From Limnomonas spitsbergensis (lineage: Eukaryota > Chlorophyta > Chlorophyceae > Chlamydomonadales), in NCBI GenBank assembly GCA_037349105.1, contig JAYJMM010000119.1:1499001-1563000 (forward strand): a stretch of DNA of 64,000 bases, given 5' to 3'. The position numbers and the translations under genes are program-made. Positions within the stretch are counted from its first letter, which is position 1; each line of letters opens with the position of its first letter. Below the pieces are notes generated by a model. It was not told the DNA's origin. It saw only the letters and a list, made by a program, of their open reading frames with translations, and made no database searches. Below, piece by piece: positions 39,384 to 49,973 of this stretch.

Positions 39384-41573
39384 TCAGCCTGCACTAGATC
39401 TCACCTCCGTGGCATGACTCCGGGGTGTAGCATGCTGACCAGAATTCTGGTTTCTTCTTCCAGCATCCTTGCTTCCCTCTGCAGTCAGGTCCTCATACCT
39501 GATACCCTTCCTGACCTGTGTCCTCACACGGTACTCATAGGCATTCTGCATGGCCTCAATGATCACACTTGCCTGGACCCTGAAGTTGTCATCTTCAACA
39601 CCCAAGCCCTGCAGCTCTCTCTCACACACCTCCTGGAGGTACACTGGTACACCACGCATGATCACATCAATGATAGATGTCCTCTCAATCGTCCCGTTGT
39701 AAGCGATCTTGTTAGACCCCTGAAACGCTGAGTAAACTGACAGACACCTGATCCCAAACTGCCTGGGGTTCTCGCTGACAAGTACCGTCCTGTCAAGCTG
39801 ATTCTGCTTACCCATGATGCAGCCCTGGGTCCAAATAGCCAATTCAGCTGATGTCGCAACGTTGAGGTAACGCTTGGCTACCATCAACAGGGCTTCGATA
39901 AAGCTGTACGGCTCATCCTGTAATGGATAAGGCTCGTACTCTCGTACCCCAGCCTCCTCGACCCCCATCAGGATCATTTTATTCCTCCTCATGTTCCCCA
40001 TGATGGTCTGAGTGCCATCCTGCAGGAAATCATTCCTGGTACTGCCGTCCCTGCCCTCAATGGCTCTCATCAGGGGCGGCATTGCACTGGGGCACAAATA
40101 CTCTAGCTCTGCGAAGTGCTTCTTGAGAAAAGCAACCCCTGCTGACAGAATAGTGCTCATGATGATGCTCACATGGGCAGACACAGCATCGTGCAGCCTG
40201 TGCACGTTATTCCCCCAGAACAACCTGAGTGATCGGTCCCATATCCTGTGAGAGATAATGCTCTCAGTCGCTGAGAACTCAACAACCTTGGACGAGTCAA
40301 TCACAGTCTTCCCATCTAGCTTGACATCAGTCAACCAATTTACTGGTCCTGGTGCGGCACTCTCTGAACCAGGGCGTCCACCAGGATCACCTCCTGTAGG
40401 AACTTGGCTCCTGGCAGGGTCTACTGACCCGTGCAACACACCATGTCTTGACACCCATCTGTGACCGGGAGGCTGACCCCCACCCGAAGGTGGTCCACCA
40501 TTAGGTGGTTGGTTACCTCCTGCTGGCCCCTGACTATAGCCAGTTCCTGTCCCACCTCCGTGGAACTCACCTCGGTCTTGATGTCCATGCCGCAGGTTCT
40601 GATTCGTGCCCTGCCCTTGCGACTGACCTTGATATTGATCATGCCCTTGACCCTGATTGGTGCCTTGACCTTGGCCAGAGGACCGGTGCTCTCTTTGATT
40701 CTGACCAGAATCTCTCACAGGTGGAAACCCATTCCATGTTTGCTCTCTAGGTACCTGCTGAACAGGCCTGAACCTACTCTGGTCCTCTTGAGAAGGCTCT
40801 TGGTAGCTGCGTTCCTGGGACGGTGCAGCTGCCGTACCTCTGGTGCCTGCCCGCAGGGGCTCACTGGTCATTGCAGCCGCTCTAGCTGCATCCTCACCTT
40901 GCTGTCGGCGATCATATTCCAGTAGCAGTCTCTGGCCAAGCGCCGCCCTATCACGGGCTGCTCTAACCCTGGAGCTATCCAGACCAGAACCACCTAGACC
41001 CTGAGTGACAGGAGTATTCCAATTGGAATGCTCGGTGCCCGCAGCCGTATGAAACGACTGTGATCCAGCAGGTCCCGTGAAACGGTTACCTTGTTCCTGA
41101 GGTTCTCCAGCGGTGACATCATCCCCGGTACTTCCCCCAGATCCTTCAGGCTCTTCCGACACGGACGTCAAACCTTGCATCCGCGGAACAGAATCTTCAT
41201 TTCGTCCAGACTGTGGGTAGCCTGGTACGTTATGCGTCTGTCCAGCCGACCTCGCAGGAACTTGCGTCGGCGGTGGTGGTGGTGGTGGCGGTGGCGGACG
41301 TGATGATCCGGATTCCGCACCATGACCTTCTCTTCTCACAGATGCACCCTGAATTGGCGCAGCATTGGAGGGAGGGACAGAAGCGGCAGCAGCAACAGGC
41401 ACGAATACTGGGATGTCCGCAACAGGCGCATGCACAGGCGCTGCAGACTGCATTGGAACAGTGACCTCGGGAGCACACGTGGATGCTGTTACTGACTCGA
41501 CAGAGCCAGCCTGTGAACCACCATCACTAGCAGTGTCAAACACTGGTACTGCCAGTCGTGTAGCAGCCGTCAT
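39384..41573 (-). CDS. gag: Gag-like structural protein of the retrotransposon
   Basis: 729 aa. The first 400 or so residues are low-complexity: a nine-Pro run, then Gly/Gln/Asn-rich QGQG repeats. The remaining 320 are structured and mostly helical in appearance, beginning near NWLTDVKLDGKTVIDSSKVV and running to the C-terminus; this is the likely capsid-type region, inferred from position. There is no CCHC zinc knuckle and no protease motif. It ends TGA; pol opens 35 bases downstream in a different frame. Upstream, ORF0 is in the same frame and separated from gag by a single TAG and 17 open codons. Confidence 0.75.
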   Translation of the reverse strand: MTAATRLAVPVFDTASDGGSQAGSVESVTASTCAPEVTVPMQSAAPVHAPVADIPVFVPVAAAASVPPSNAAPIQGASVRREGHGAESGSSRPPPPPPPPPPTQVPARSAGQTHNVPGYPQSGRNEDSVPRMQGLTSVSEEPEGSGGSTGDDVTAGEPQEQGNRFTGPAGSQSFHTAAGTEHSNWNTPVTQGLGGSGLDSSRVRAARDRAALGQRLLLEYDRRQQGEDAARAAAMTSEPLRAGTRGTAAAPSQERSYQEPSQEDQSRFRPVQQVPREQTWNGFPPVRDSGQNQREHRSSGQGQGTNQGQGHDQYQGQSQGQGTNQNLRHGHQDRGEFHGGGTGTGYSQGPAGGNQPPNGGPPSGGGQPPGHRWVSRHGVLHGSVDPARSQVPTGGDPGGRPGSESAAPGPVNWLTDVKLDGKTVIDSSKVVEFSATESIISHRIWDRSLRLFWGNNVHRLHDAVSAHVSIIMSTILSAGVAFLKKHFAELEYLCPSAMPPLMRAIEGRDGSTRNDFLQDGTQTIMGNMRRNKMILMGVEEAGVREYEPYPLQDEPYSFIEALLMVAKRYLNVATSAELAIWTQGCIMGKQNQLDRTVLVSENPRQFGIRCLSVYSAFQGSNKIAYNGTIERTSIIDVIMRGVPVYLQEVCERELQGLGVEDDNFRVQASVIIEAMQNAYEYRVRTQVRKGIRYEDLTAEGSKDAGRRNQNSGQHATPRSHATEVRSSAG

Positions 41574-41624
41574 CTTTGACGGAGTTCCAGTATTTGCACA
41601 CCTGACACTCTCCCTTCTAAGGTA

Positions 41625-42095
41625 CTAATACACAGGGTTGGGCAGCAGCATGTTTAGTTTCTCTGAAGTCTCATCGTCAGTGACAGCCCTTGTCACCTTT
41701 TTAGGTGACACTGCCAATGCAGCCTTTAACGCTGCATTCCTTTCATCTAGCAAGAGATCCTTCTTGTCATTGAGCTCGTCGTACTCCTCCTTGCTACAGT
41801 TAAGAGCTAGGTTTTTCAACTCCATCTCTGCCAAGTCCACTGCTTCCTGCTTGATCCTCACGGAGTCCATGCATGCCTGATCAGTTCCGGCCTTGTTATA
41901 AAGCTTTTGCCAATTAGATATGAATACCTCAATTAACGGTACAGGGAGAGACGAGGGTTCTCCATTACCCTTAGGCTGCACCTTTGCAGCTCCCTTTGCC
42001 GCTAAAGCACCCCTCGTGTTCTGAGCAACACTATCCGTTGCTATCTCCTGAGCGACTTTGGGCACTTCTACAGCCCCTGATCCGCTCATCTTCAC
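41625..42095 (-). CDS. Small ORF0 upstream of gag
   Basis: 156 aa, the first ORF after repeat A1. Lys/Glu/Asp-rich, with a probable helical or coiled-coil stretch (SVRIKQEAVDLAEMELKNLA, then KEEYDELNDKKDLLLDERNA). It ends with TAG at 41625-41627. The frame then stays open into the gag ATG at 41573, so one stop codon separates the two. It may be an N-terminal part of gag made by stop-codon readthrough or separated by a mutation. No known family recognised. Confidence 0.6.
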   Translation of the reverse strand: MKMSGSGAVEVPKVAQEIATDSVAQNTRGALAAKGAAKVQPKGNGEPSSLPVPLIEVFISNWQKLYNKAGTDQACMDSVRIKQEAVDLAEMELKNLALNCSKEEYDELNDKKDLLLDERNAALKAALAVSPKKVTRAVTDDETSEKLNMLLPNPVY

Positions 42096-42167
42096 CTTTT
42101 TATCGGCTTTAGGACGACCGATTTTCCACTACAGTCGACTAGAGGCGATCCTAATCGGACTTTTTCT

Positions 42168-42899
42168 TTCTTAAACAAGTACTAATAAACTCTTACAGAG
42201 CTTATAGTAAGAGCTTCTCGATCCACTGCTGTAACTCAGTGAAATCAGCTCGATAACAGGTGATAGCTCTTGCTACTTCACCTGGACTTCTTCGATACTG
42301 TTGACAAGATCTCGTAAAGCCTCGACACTTGAGGTACTTATGGGTTTCTTGGGACGATCTTGGGCGATTGTGGCCGTTGATCTGTGGTGATGAGTCGCTT
42401 GCTTGGCGACTTCTGGTGACTGCAGATATCTCTGATAAATCAGATGGTCGACTTGGAGCCAAAGGAAAGGCTGTAGATTGGAGGTGTGATGGTGGGTTGG
42501 TGGTAATATCCAGCTGTAGACTGGAGATATGCCTTGTTAAGAGGCAGGAATAACGCTAATTGCTGCAGATGGTCGACTGTTGGCCTAGATGCTCTGCCAG
42601 CTTCGTATCAGGAGACTTGTTGATGCTTATAGAGTCGCTGTTGGCCTAGTTGCTCTGCCAGTTTCCCCTTAGTAAGACTTGGATTGACGATTAACTTGCA
42701 GATTGATAATCAGGAACAATAGCTAGAAACGTTAAGAGTCTATTGTAGGCCGTGAGATCTAAGTAAGAAAGAAAAAGTAAAGGACCCAGATCGGAATCCT
42801 CTAAGACGGCACCCACACTTGTTCAGGTTCACACATAACTTCCAACCGAAAAAGCAGTTGGCGCAGTCAAACGCACGGTGCAGTCATACGTCGTGACAG
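42168..42899 (-). repeat. Split repeat A1 (732 bp, outer right end)
   Basis: First element repeat in the transcription direction. It lacks the 61-bp B segment expected at the start of a full LTR-like unit; the flank (TTTGGTGGGTG on the plus strand) follows directly. Next to its inner edge the sequence (AGAAAAAGTCCGATTAGG in the element's direction) does not resemble a tRNA 3' end complement. Confidence 0.95.
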
Positions 42900-42925
42900 T
42901 TTGGTGGGTGAACTTGCTATCCTTT

Positions 42926-43035
42926 TTTTCCTTTGTGCCTTCTCCCTTGACTTTCCTAGCTGATTTTTGTTTGCCAACGTGGCCGAGCTTCATTTCAGCA
43001 TGGCCCAGAGGTGTAACGTCATTAACTTGTCCAGC
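42926..43035 (+). repeat. Dispersed repeat copy next to the retrotransposon
   Basis: Matches the reverse complement of 24485-24595 over about 105 bp. It ends with CCCAGAGGTGTAACGTCATT, a motif found again in the 59-bp tandem repeat at 52512-52771. The retrotransposon inserted about 25 bp to its left. Confidence 0.7.
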
Positions 43036-44622
43036 GCGAGCTCCTCCGCAGCACCGGAAGGTGCGGCACTTTCATCAGAGCGCTCCCCTGGGGGCTACAC
43101 ATACAGGTATGCAACGTTGCATAGCCTTGGATGATGATCTTGTGGTCAAAGTCAACGTCGAGGACGAGAAGAGAGGCCGGCCAACTGGTCAGTTCATACC
43201 GTTTGTGTTTCATTGTTTTTGATTTTTCTGGCTTCCGCCTTGCTGGGTATTGAATAAAAAGTGCCTAGTGTACTCTTACTGGTAGCAATTCTTATAAGAA
43301 ACGAAACAGTATTTTTACACCGAGCTGGTCGGGGAGGGGTACGTGCATGGAAGCTTTGGGCTTGATTTGGTTTCGCGGGAGTCACTGGAAACAGCAAAAG
43401 GTCGTTCGTTCAGCAGGTGTAGGAAGGTGGGCAGGAGCAGGGGCGGGACATACCTTAGGGTACACAAAGCACTGTGCAGTGAAAACAGTCCGTCGTGCGT
43501 TTGTATTCGCCATTTCACACTGTTTGTGTCTTAGAAGCTGCCTTGAACATGCACCAGGTACAGCACATGACCCTCAATGCCTCACTCTACCTGGCCCATG
43601 CCGTGGGGTACCGGTATAGGACATCTGAAGTCCAATCATGCATGCAACAGCAGCGGGAGTGTGGATGCATGCCATGTGCGCCTGACCGTGCGAGCTTAGC
43701 CTGACCGTGCGAGCTTACGAAGGCTGGTATGGTATGGATCCATGATTACCTCATGTTGCGGTGACTCTGACAGCCCCAAAGTTGGAATGCAGGGGGGATT
43801 CAGAAAGAAGCGCATGGGTGACGCGTTATGGCCTTTGCGGGCATGACGACATGACGTTATGAGAGTATGAGACCAAGGGGGAAATCGAATGCAGGGAGGA
43901 CAAATACTATATGAGTTATGTATGAATATCTAAAACTGGACATAATTGAGGCATGAGAGAGACAATACAGCGCAATGTGCTGGCCACTGATCCCGTTGGT
44001 GTGTACTGTGTATCCAGAGACCTCTGCTGATATTTGTATTTGTATATCCGTACTCTAGGCCTTGGAAATTGGAATGATGTAAATACTTGCGACGAGCCTT
44101 CACCAATCCAAAGCTGGTGCACATGGCCCGATGCTGGCCTGCGAGTTGCAACCCTCGACAACGTTTAAAATCATGATTTGGTCGTGCGCAAAGCAATCAT
44201 TAGTATACAGCAGGATAAAATGCTGTACATTTTTGCGCGAAGCAGAGATTGCGCAGGGAGATCGATATCGGGGGGAGATCGCCTTCGGTAAATAGCCAGG
44301 ATTTGAACCCTCGCCCGAACCACGAAAATTGCGGCTCACGATTGGCGCCTGATTGGCGCATTGCAAATGCGCGCATTTGCATGCTTATGTGCAGCATTTC
44401 AAATGCATGTGTTGTCACCAATCCAGTATAAGCATATGATCAGCTTATATCGACGATAAAGAAGAAAAATTCCATTCCAAGGGCATACGTTACTACAAAT
44501 CTTCTGAGCAGCAAATCTCCCTTGAAAAAATCCCAAGGTGGAGTTGGACATAGCAGTGCAGCATCCGAAAGTACCAACGAACAGAACAAGCTTCACTTTC
44601 CGGCCCTGTATAGCATGCTGAG
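43036..44622. other. Spacer between retrotransposon and the acidic-protein gene
   Basis: Short frames only, no domains. It must contain the promoter and leader of the plus-strand gene at 44623. Confidence 0.4.
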
Positions 44623-47600
44623 ATGGTCCGACGAGGAAAACGCCCTTCGGCTCCCTGCAGCAGAGCGAGTCACCAATTGCGTCCGCAACTGAACGAGCCC
44701 AATGTTTACGTCTGCTCCAGCGCCCCTCCGTCTTCACACGGGAAGCATCCGAAGCGCCCTCTCCCCCAGGATGCTGCTGCCTCGTCAGCGACACCGCACG
44801 AACAGCAGCCCGAAAAGCTCCATGAGAAAATTCACGAGGCGCTCGACAATTTGAAGGGCAAATTTCAGAAGCCGCTGCAGCTGAATGCGCTCTTCACGCT
44901 GCCATCTTCCGCTAGCAGCTCTAGCGACAGGTCCGATGCGTCGAGCGACTGGTCCGACGCCCGCGCTGACGACGCAGTCGACGAGGACGCCACTGACATG
45001 TTTAGCGATTGCCACTGGCTGCTCCAGCCCCCCTCTTCCATCGTGGAGTGGCGCCTGCTGCTCCATACAGACAAGGCTGATGAGCTGCACGCGGTCGTCG
45101 ACGCCTTGGACGACGCATTCCAAGACGACGACACCAGCACCGACCTGTTCAGCGACTGCCACTGGATGCTCCAGCCCCCCTCTTCCATTGGACAGTGGCG
45201 CCTGCTGCTTAGCAAAGGCATGCCTGATGATCAAGAGGCAGATGGCAGGCTTCAAGCTGCCACTTGCCCAAGCAGCACCGTATCAGCGGCCGCCTGGCTC
45301 GTCCAAGGTAGGCATGGCTCATGATCTGTATGGCTGGCCAAGGGCTGCCGTCTGCTTAGGCAACAGCAAATAGCAGCTGCCTTCTTAAACAGAGGTAAGC
45401 ATGGGCACGTTCCTGCTGTAGATCAACACCGGCCTAGTTGATGGCTGGCCTCGGGTAGTCACAAGCCCTGGCAGTCACACATCAGCTCCTGCCGTCCTTG
45501 TCAAAGGTAGGCGTGTGCAAGATTCAGCAACAGCTCGATTTAAAAGGAGGCGCTGAATTTAAAGAGACACAGACTAGAAGGAGATACGGATCAGGAGATG
45601 TTGTTGACGGCCTTCCTGTCTATGCGTCTAATGAGCGAGGCCCCACTATTCCACTACATCGGCTGCCTACCTTGTCCAGGGAGTGCAAGCCGCCCCTGGC
45701 CCTAGAAGGTAACGAGGAGAGTCCATGATCAGGCCGTCGGCGTCCCTCCTGCCGCCTGAGAGCAATCAATGCGGCCCCACCCTCACTGCGAGGGCCTGAC
45801 ACATGCATGGACAACAGGGCTGCGCCACAACCTGTTTATTTTAGGGGGTTTCAGCTACAACTCAGCTACATGATGGCCTGTTGCCGAGGTGGCCTGGTGC
45901 AGCAAGCCCTGCTGCTTGGACCACCGACCACAGGCCGGTCATGGTTCGGTCCCCGGTCAGCCCAGAAGTGGTTGCATGGGGGCTGCTTCTGCTTCTGCTA
46001 CTGCTTTAGTTGTATTTACCTTAGTCAGCAGCTGCTGATTTATCTGTCTGCAGCAGCTGGTTTATCAGCCTGCTACTCTGAAGGCTTGCTGTGGTGTTGC
46101 CTCTTACTCCCAGCCCCTCTCACATGCAACCCTCTGGTCCACACACCAGCCAGTCTCAGCTCCTCTCACCTTCAAACCTCTGCCCCCCTTGCAGCCTCGC
46201 TCTCGCCTGCAGAACACAACGGCATGCCGCTACCCCGGCCGGACGGATGGGGCCAGGCTTTGGGCCCCGAGCGCCAGCTGGCTGTGGTGTCCAAGCTGTC
46301 CGGGCATTGCCGGCTGTCTGCCTCGGACCTACCCGTTTCCCAGTCTCAGCTGCCGGAGGCCGAGTCGGAGGGCTTGCAGGGGGAGGAGGAGGAGAGCTCG
46401 TCCCGGCACTGCCTCAGAAGTTTTCCTGCGCAGCCCGAGCGCTGCCGTTTGTTTACCTCGGGCCTCTCCTTTCCCCCGGCCCAACTGCCTGGGGCCAAGT
46501 GGGAGGGCTGGCCTGAGTTGGAGGAGGGCTCGCTGGTCGAGTACGAGGCCTTGCCGGTGGAGGGGGAGGAGGAGGGCAGCTCACCCTGGCACTCCCTTGG
46601 CAGAATAAAGTCCAGCACTTCTAGCTACCATGAGGAGGCATACCCGCCTCGTCCCCCTCCTCCTCTCAGCAACCCTGCTGTCCAACAGCCGCCCAGCGGC
46701 TGCTGCTGCGAGGAGGCTCATCAGGAAGTCGGCTGGTGCCGCCTACTCCCCCCCCAGGCTCTCCTCAGTCCTGCTGCCGCGGATGCAGGTCCACAGGGCC
46801 TCGGTGGAGAAGAGGGCGGGCCGGACCAAGGAGGCCCAAGTGGCGACGACGGCTGGCTGGATCAGCGGCAGCAGCTGCAGCAGCCTATGGGGGCAGCCGT
46901 AGGAGCTGGTCAAATGGGGCTGCAGCAGGCACCATCAGGGGACCTGCTTGAGGATCCGCTTTGCTGCTCGCTGCTGATGGTTCAGAAGTGCAAGCAGTGT
47001 GTGCTGCCTTGGCAGGATAGGCTGCACGTGCTTCTGGTGCGGCCGCTGGCCCCTGCCATTGAGCCCGATTTTGAATCTGTGGCAGAGGAGGAGCGGGTTG
47101 CAAACGAGGTAATAATCGAGGAGGTGGAGGTGGTGGAAGAGAAGTGGGACGAGAATGACGCGGGGGAGCGGGGCGTGCATGAGGTGGTGGTGGATGAGGT
47201 GAATGGTAGTGTGGGTACAGACTTCGCAGCATTGCAGCTCTGGATATATGAGGATGAGACAGAGGAGCAGGAGCAGCAGGGTCAGCAGGCGGGTGGAGAT
47301 GATGAAGGGGTGGATGGTGATGCGGGGTCAGACTGTGCACAATTGCATCTCTGGACTGAGGTGCAGCAGCAGGAGCAACAGCTGGTGGGCATGGAGGAGG
47401 AGGTGGATGGTGGTATGGGCTCTGGCTGTGCAGCAGTGCAGATCTGGAGATGTGAGGATGAGTCTCAAAGGCAGAAGCAAACGGTGGTGGTGGAGGAAGA
47501 GGAGGTGGAGGTGGGGTCAGATTGTGCAACATTGCATCCGTGTACTGAGGAGGCCCAGCTGGAGGAGCAGCAGGTGGTGGTTGAGGAGGAGGTGGATGGC

Positions 47601-49973
47601 GATGCGGGGGCGGATTGTGCAGCATTGCATCAGTGCTGTGAGGATGAGACTGTGGAACAAGAGCAGCAACATCAGCAGCCGCAGCAGCTGGTCAAGATAA
47701 CGGCTTCGGGATCATGTGAGGCCTTGAAGTCCTATGCTTTGATGGATGAGTCCGAGGCAGAGGAGGGGATGGAGGATGGCGAAGCAAGTTCTCATCTGAT
47801 GGCCTCGCATGCGTTGCTGGATGGTTGTGAGACAGAGGAGCACAAGGAGAATGGGGATCAGGGAGAGAGGGAGGAGCGCAAGGAGGATGGGGAGAAGGGA
47901 GAGAGGGAGGAGCGCAAGGAGGATGGGGAGAAGGGAGAGAGGGAGGAGCACAAGGAGGATGCGGAGAAGGGAGAGGAGGAGGAGCGCAAGGACGATAGGG
48001 AGAAGGGAGAGGAGGAGCGCAAGGAGGATGGGGAGAAGGGAGAGGAGGAGGAGCGCAAGGAGGATGGGGAGAAAGGAGAGGAGGAGGAGGAGGGCAAGGA
48101 GGATGGGGAGCGAGAAGAGGAGGTGGAGGAGGTCGAGGAGGAGGGGGAAGACGAGGCGGGTGAGGCTGGAGCCGGAGGCGAGGGGAGTGCTGCTGAGGAG
48201 GGATACACCACGGAGCCTGAGTTGAGGGAAGAGCTGGAGGCTGAGGGAATGGAGAAAGAGGAGGCTCGTGAATCTGCCGAGTCTTCTTCAGATGATGAGG
48301 TGAGGCAGATCATGATGCAGAATGAAGGGTTTAGGCCTTTAGGGTTAAGGGTTTAAGCCTTTAGGGATAGGATTGGTGACATGAATTGCGTTGCGTAAAT
48401 GAGCGCTGCTACATGAACATGTGACTGTTCACCCTACTTTCACACTTAGGCCCTCGTGGAAGCCACCTATACGCTGCAATATCAAAGATGCAATTTATAA
48501 TCACTCCTACCACACCGTCCTCCTAAAGCATCAACTGGGCTATATAAAGTGTTGAGACAGTAGAACCCCTTCGGTGAATTTCGGGACAAAACTGCCAGAC
48601 TTGGGTGGGAAGTCTCAGTCTCAGTCCATACTTGTCTGACTGGTTCTTGAAGACGTGATCCAAAATCCATGAAATGGGGCCCTTCATGATATCTGAGATT
48701 CAAAGGCAGTGAGAATCTTGCACTGGGGACAGCTCCTGACCTTTCGGTGTCAGGGGAAAGAGGACCTCCCTGTACATCTTCGATTTGCATCAACCAGGCT
48801 CTTTTCTCCGCTCCCATTGCGCAGGCCAAGCATCAAGCACCGCCCGCAGCCGTCCCCAGCCAAGCCTCGTGCGGCCTAATGGCCAGCGGGGAGTCCGTTG
48901 GTGCTGTGACGGCCGCCATGACGACTACGGCCTCTGCCGCTGCAAGCGTGGCAGCCGCCGCGTCACTATTGGCAGGCAGCGCGGCCTTGGCGGCCGCTGC
49001 AGGCACCGCTGCACTGTGCTCTAGCGGCGCGTACATAGCCTTCCGCTGGGTCCGCAACAGGCGGCGGAGCCGTGCGCCGGCCACAGTGCCGCCGGTGCCA
49101 CCCATCATGGAGGCCATCTTTGAGGAGACGCCGGCAGAGGGGGGGGCTGTTGACAAAGAGACTTATTGCGGTGTTGGACGGCCGAGCTTGCTCTCGTTTT
49201 CGACGTTAGCTCCAGACGCGACGGCCGCGGGCGTCACGCAACGCCTGGGCAGCAGCGGCGGCGGCGTGGGCAGAGGCGGCTTCCTGCTTGATGCCCTATC
49301 TACTGCTCCAAGCGGCCCTGTCAGTGATGGCGGCGGAGAAGCTAGCCCGGCCAGTGACATGAGCAGGGAAAGGGAGGGGCGCAGACTCGGGAACCGGCGC
49401 TGGCAGGTGACAAGTATTGGGAGGTGGATACCCAAGGCCGTGAACGAAGCGACGAGCTCGATATCTGCGGGCCAGACAGAGTTCAGCTCTGGCAGGCCCA
49501 GGTTTAGCCAGCAGACCAGCCTGGATCTGTCTGACTTGACGGATTTGGGCCGCAGCTGCACCAGCAGCTATCCCCTAACAGGCTTTAGTGATGTCAGTGA
49601 GACGGAGGCTTCGGGTTGCCAACGAGGCTTCGGGGAGGTGTCTGATTTCCTGGGACGCTACTGCCCCAGCGGCGGGGCTGATGCTGGGAGGAGCGACCGA
49701 GGGGTCGTGGTGAGGGCGTTCAGCAGCAACAGCCACGATTGCTTGCCATGCCCTGCATCAGCCGGGCTGCTGCTGCAATGCGGCGCCGACAAGATCCCCA
49801 GAGAGGTTAAGTGCAGTGCTGGCAAGGTACTCGGTGTGGTGCAGAGCAGCAGGGGTAAGATCCCGGGAGTAGAGCTGGGCGACGCGGTTGGGATGTTGAA
49901 TGCTCTTATGCGCAATGACAGCGTGGCCAGCTTCGCCCTCACCGACATGGCATGTGATGAGGGCTGGATGTAG
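44623..49973 (+). CDS. Unknown acidic repetitive protein, three exons
   Basis: Exons 44623-45307, 46195-48299 and 48825-49973 join by GT-AG introns with matching phases (1, then 0) into 1,312 codons plus TAG. I recognise no family. Residues 123-147 and 172-196 are a duplicated block built on TD(M/L)FSDCHW(L/M)LQPPSSI and WRLLL. Exon 2 encodes Pro/Ser-rich blocks, a long Glu/Gln-rich stretch, then about ten copies of a 10-12 residue repeat based on EERKEDGEKG (47840-48110). Exon 3 has an Ala-rich hydrophobic stretch of about 45 residues ending AYIAFRWVRNRRRSR, a possible membrane segment with a basic stop-transfer end, and a Ser/Gly-rich C-terminus. The ATG chosen is the first in the exon-1 frame. 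Function unknown. Confidence 0.6.
45825..45990 (-). mobile_element. MITE-family relative in an intron
   Basis: On the minus strand this shares GGGACCGAACCATGACCGG, AACAGGCC and TGTAGCTGA blocks with the elements at 16598-16792 and 54730-54915. It lies in intron 1 of the acidic-protein gene and makes a misleading in-frame extension upstream of exon 2. Confidence 0.55.

Larger units (their letters stand above)
31485..42899 (-). mobile_element. Full-length Ty3/gypsy-type retrotransposon with DNA methyltransferase and split direct repeats
   Basis: An 11.4-kb element read on the minus strand. Order in its own direction: repeat A1 (42899-42168), ORF0, gag, pol, purine tract, repeat B1 (32339-32279), repeat A2 (32277-31546), repeat B2 (31545-31485). 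A1 and A2 are 732 bp and differ at one position (A at 32268, G at 42890). B1 and B2 are 61 bp and differ at one position. Pol has the RT-RNase H-integrase order of Ty3/gypsy elements with a cytosine methyltransferase between RNase H and integrase. All ORFs except for one TAG between ORF0 and gag are intact. I found no tRNA-type primer binding site next to A1, no aspartic protease and no clear target-site duplication (a shared TTT at most). Confidence 0.93.

Noticed and set aside
31485..42899. DIRS-type element with tyrosine recombinase
   Set aside because: The repeat layout fits, but no tyrosine recombinase ORF was found and a full HHCC + DDE integrase is present.
45807..46194. N-terminal extension of the acidic protein from the ATG at 45807
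   Set aside because: It runs through a MITE relative and ends at a good acceptor; splicing from 45307 to 46195 keeps the frame.
46885..47625. Minus-strand His/Pro-rich ORF of 246 codons
   Set aside because: It is the shadow of the Glu/Val-rich coding repeats of the plus-strand acidic-protein gene.
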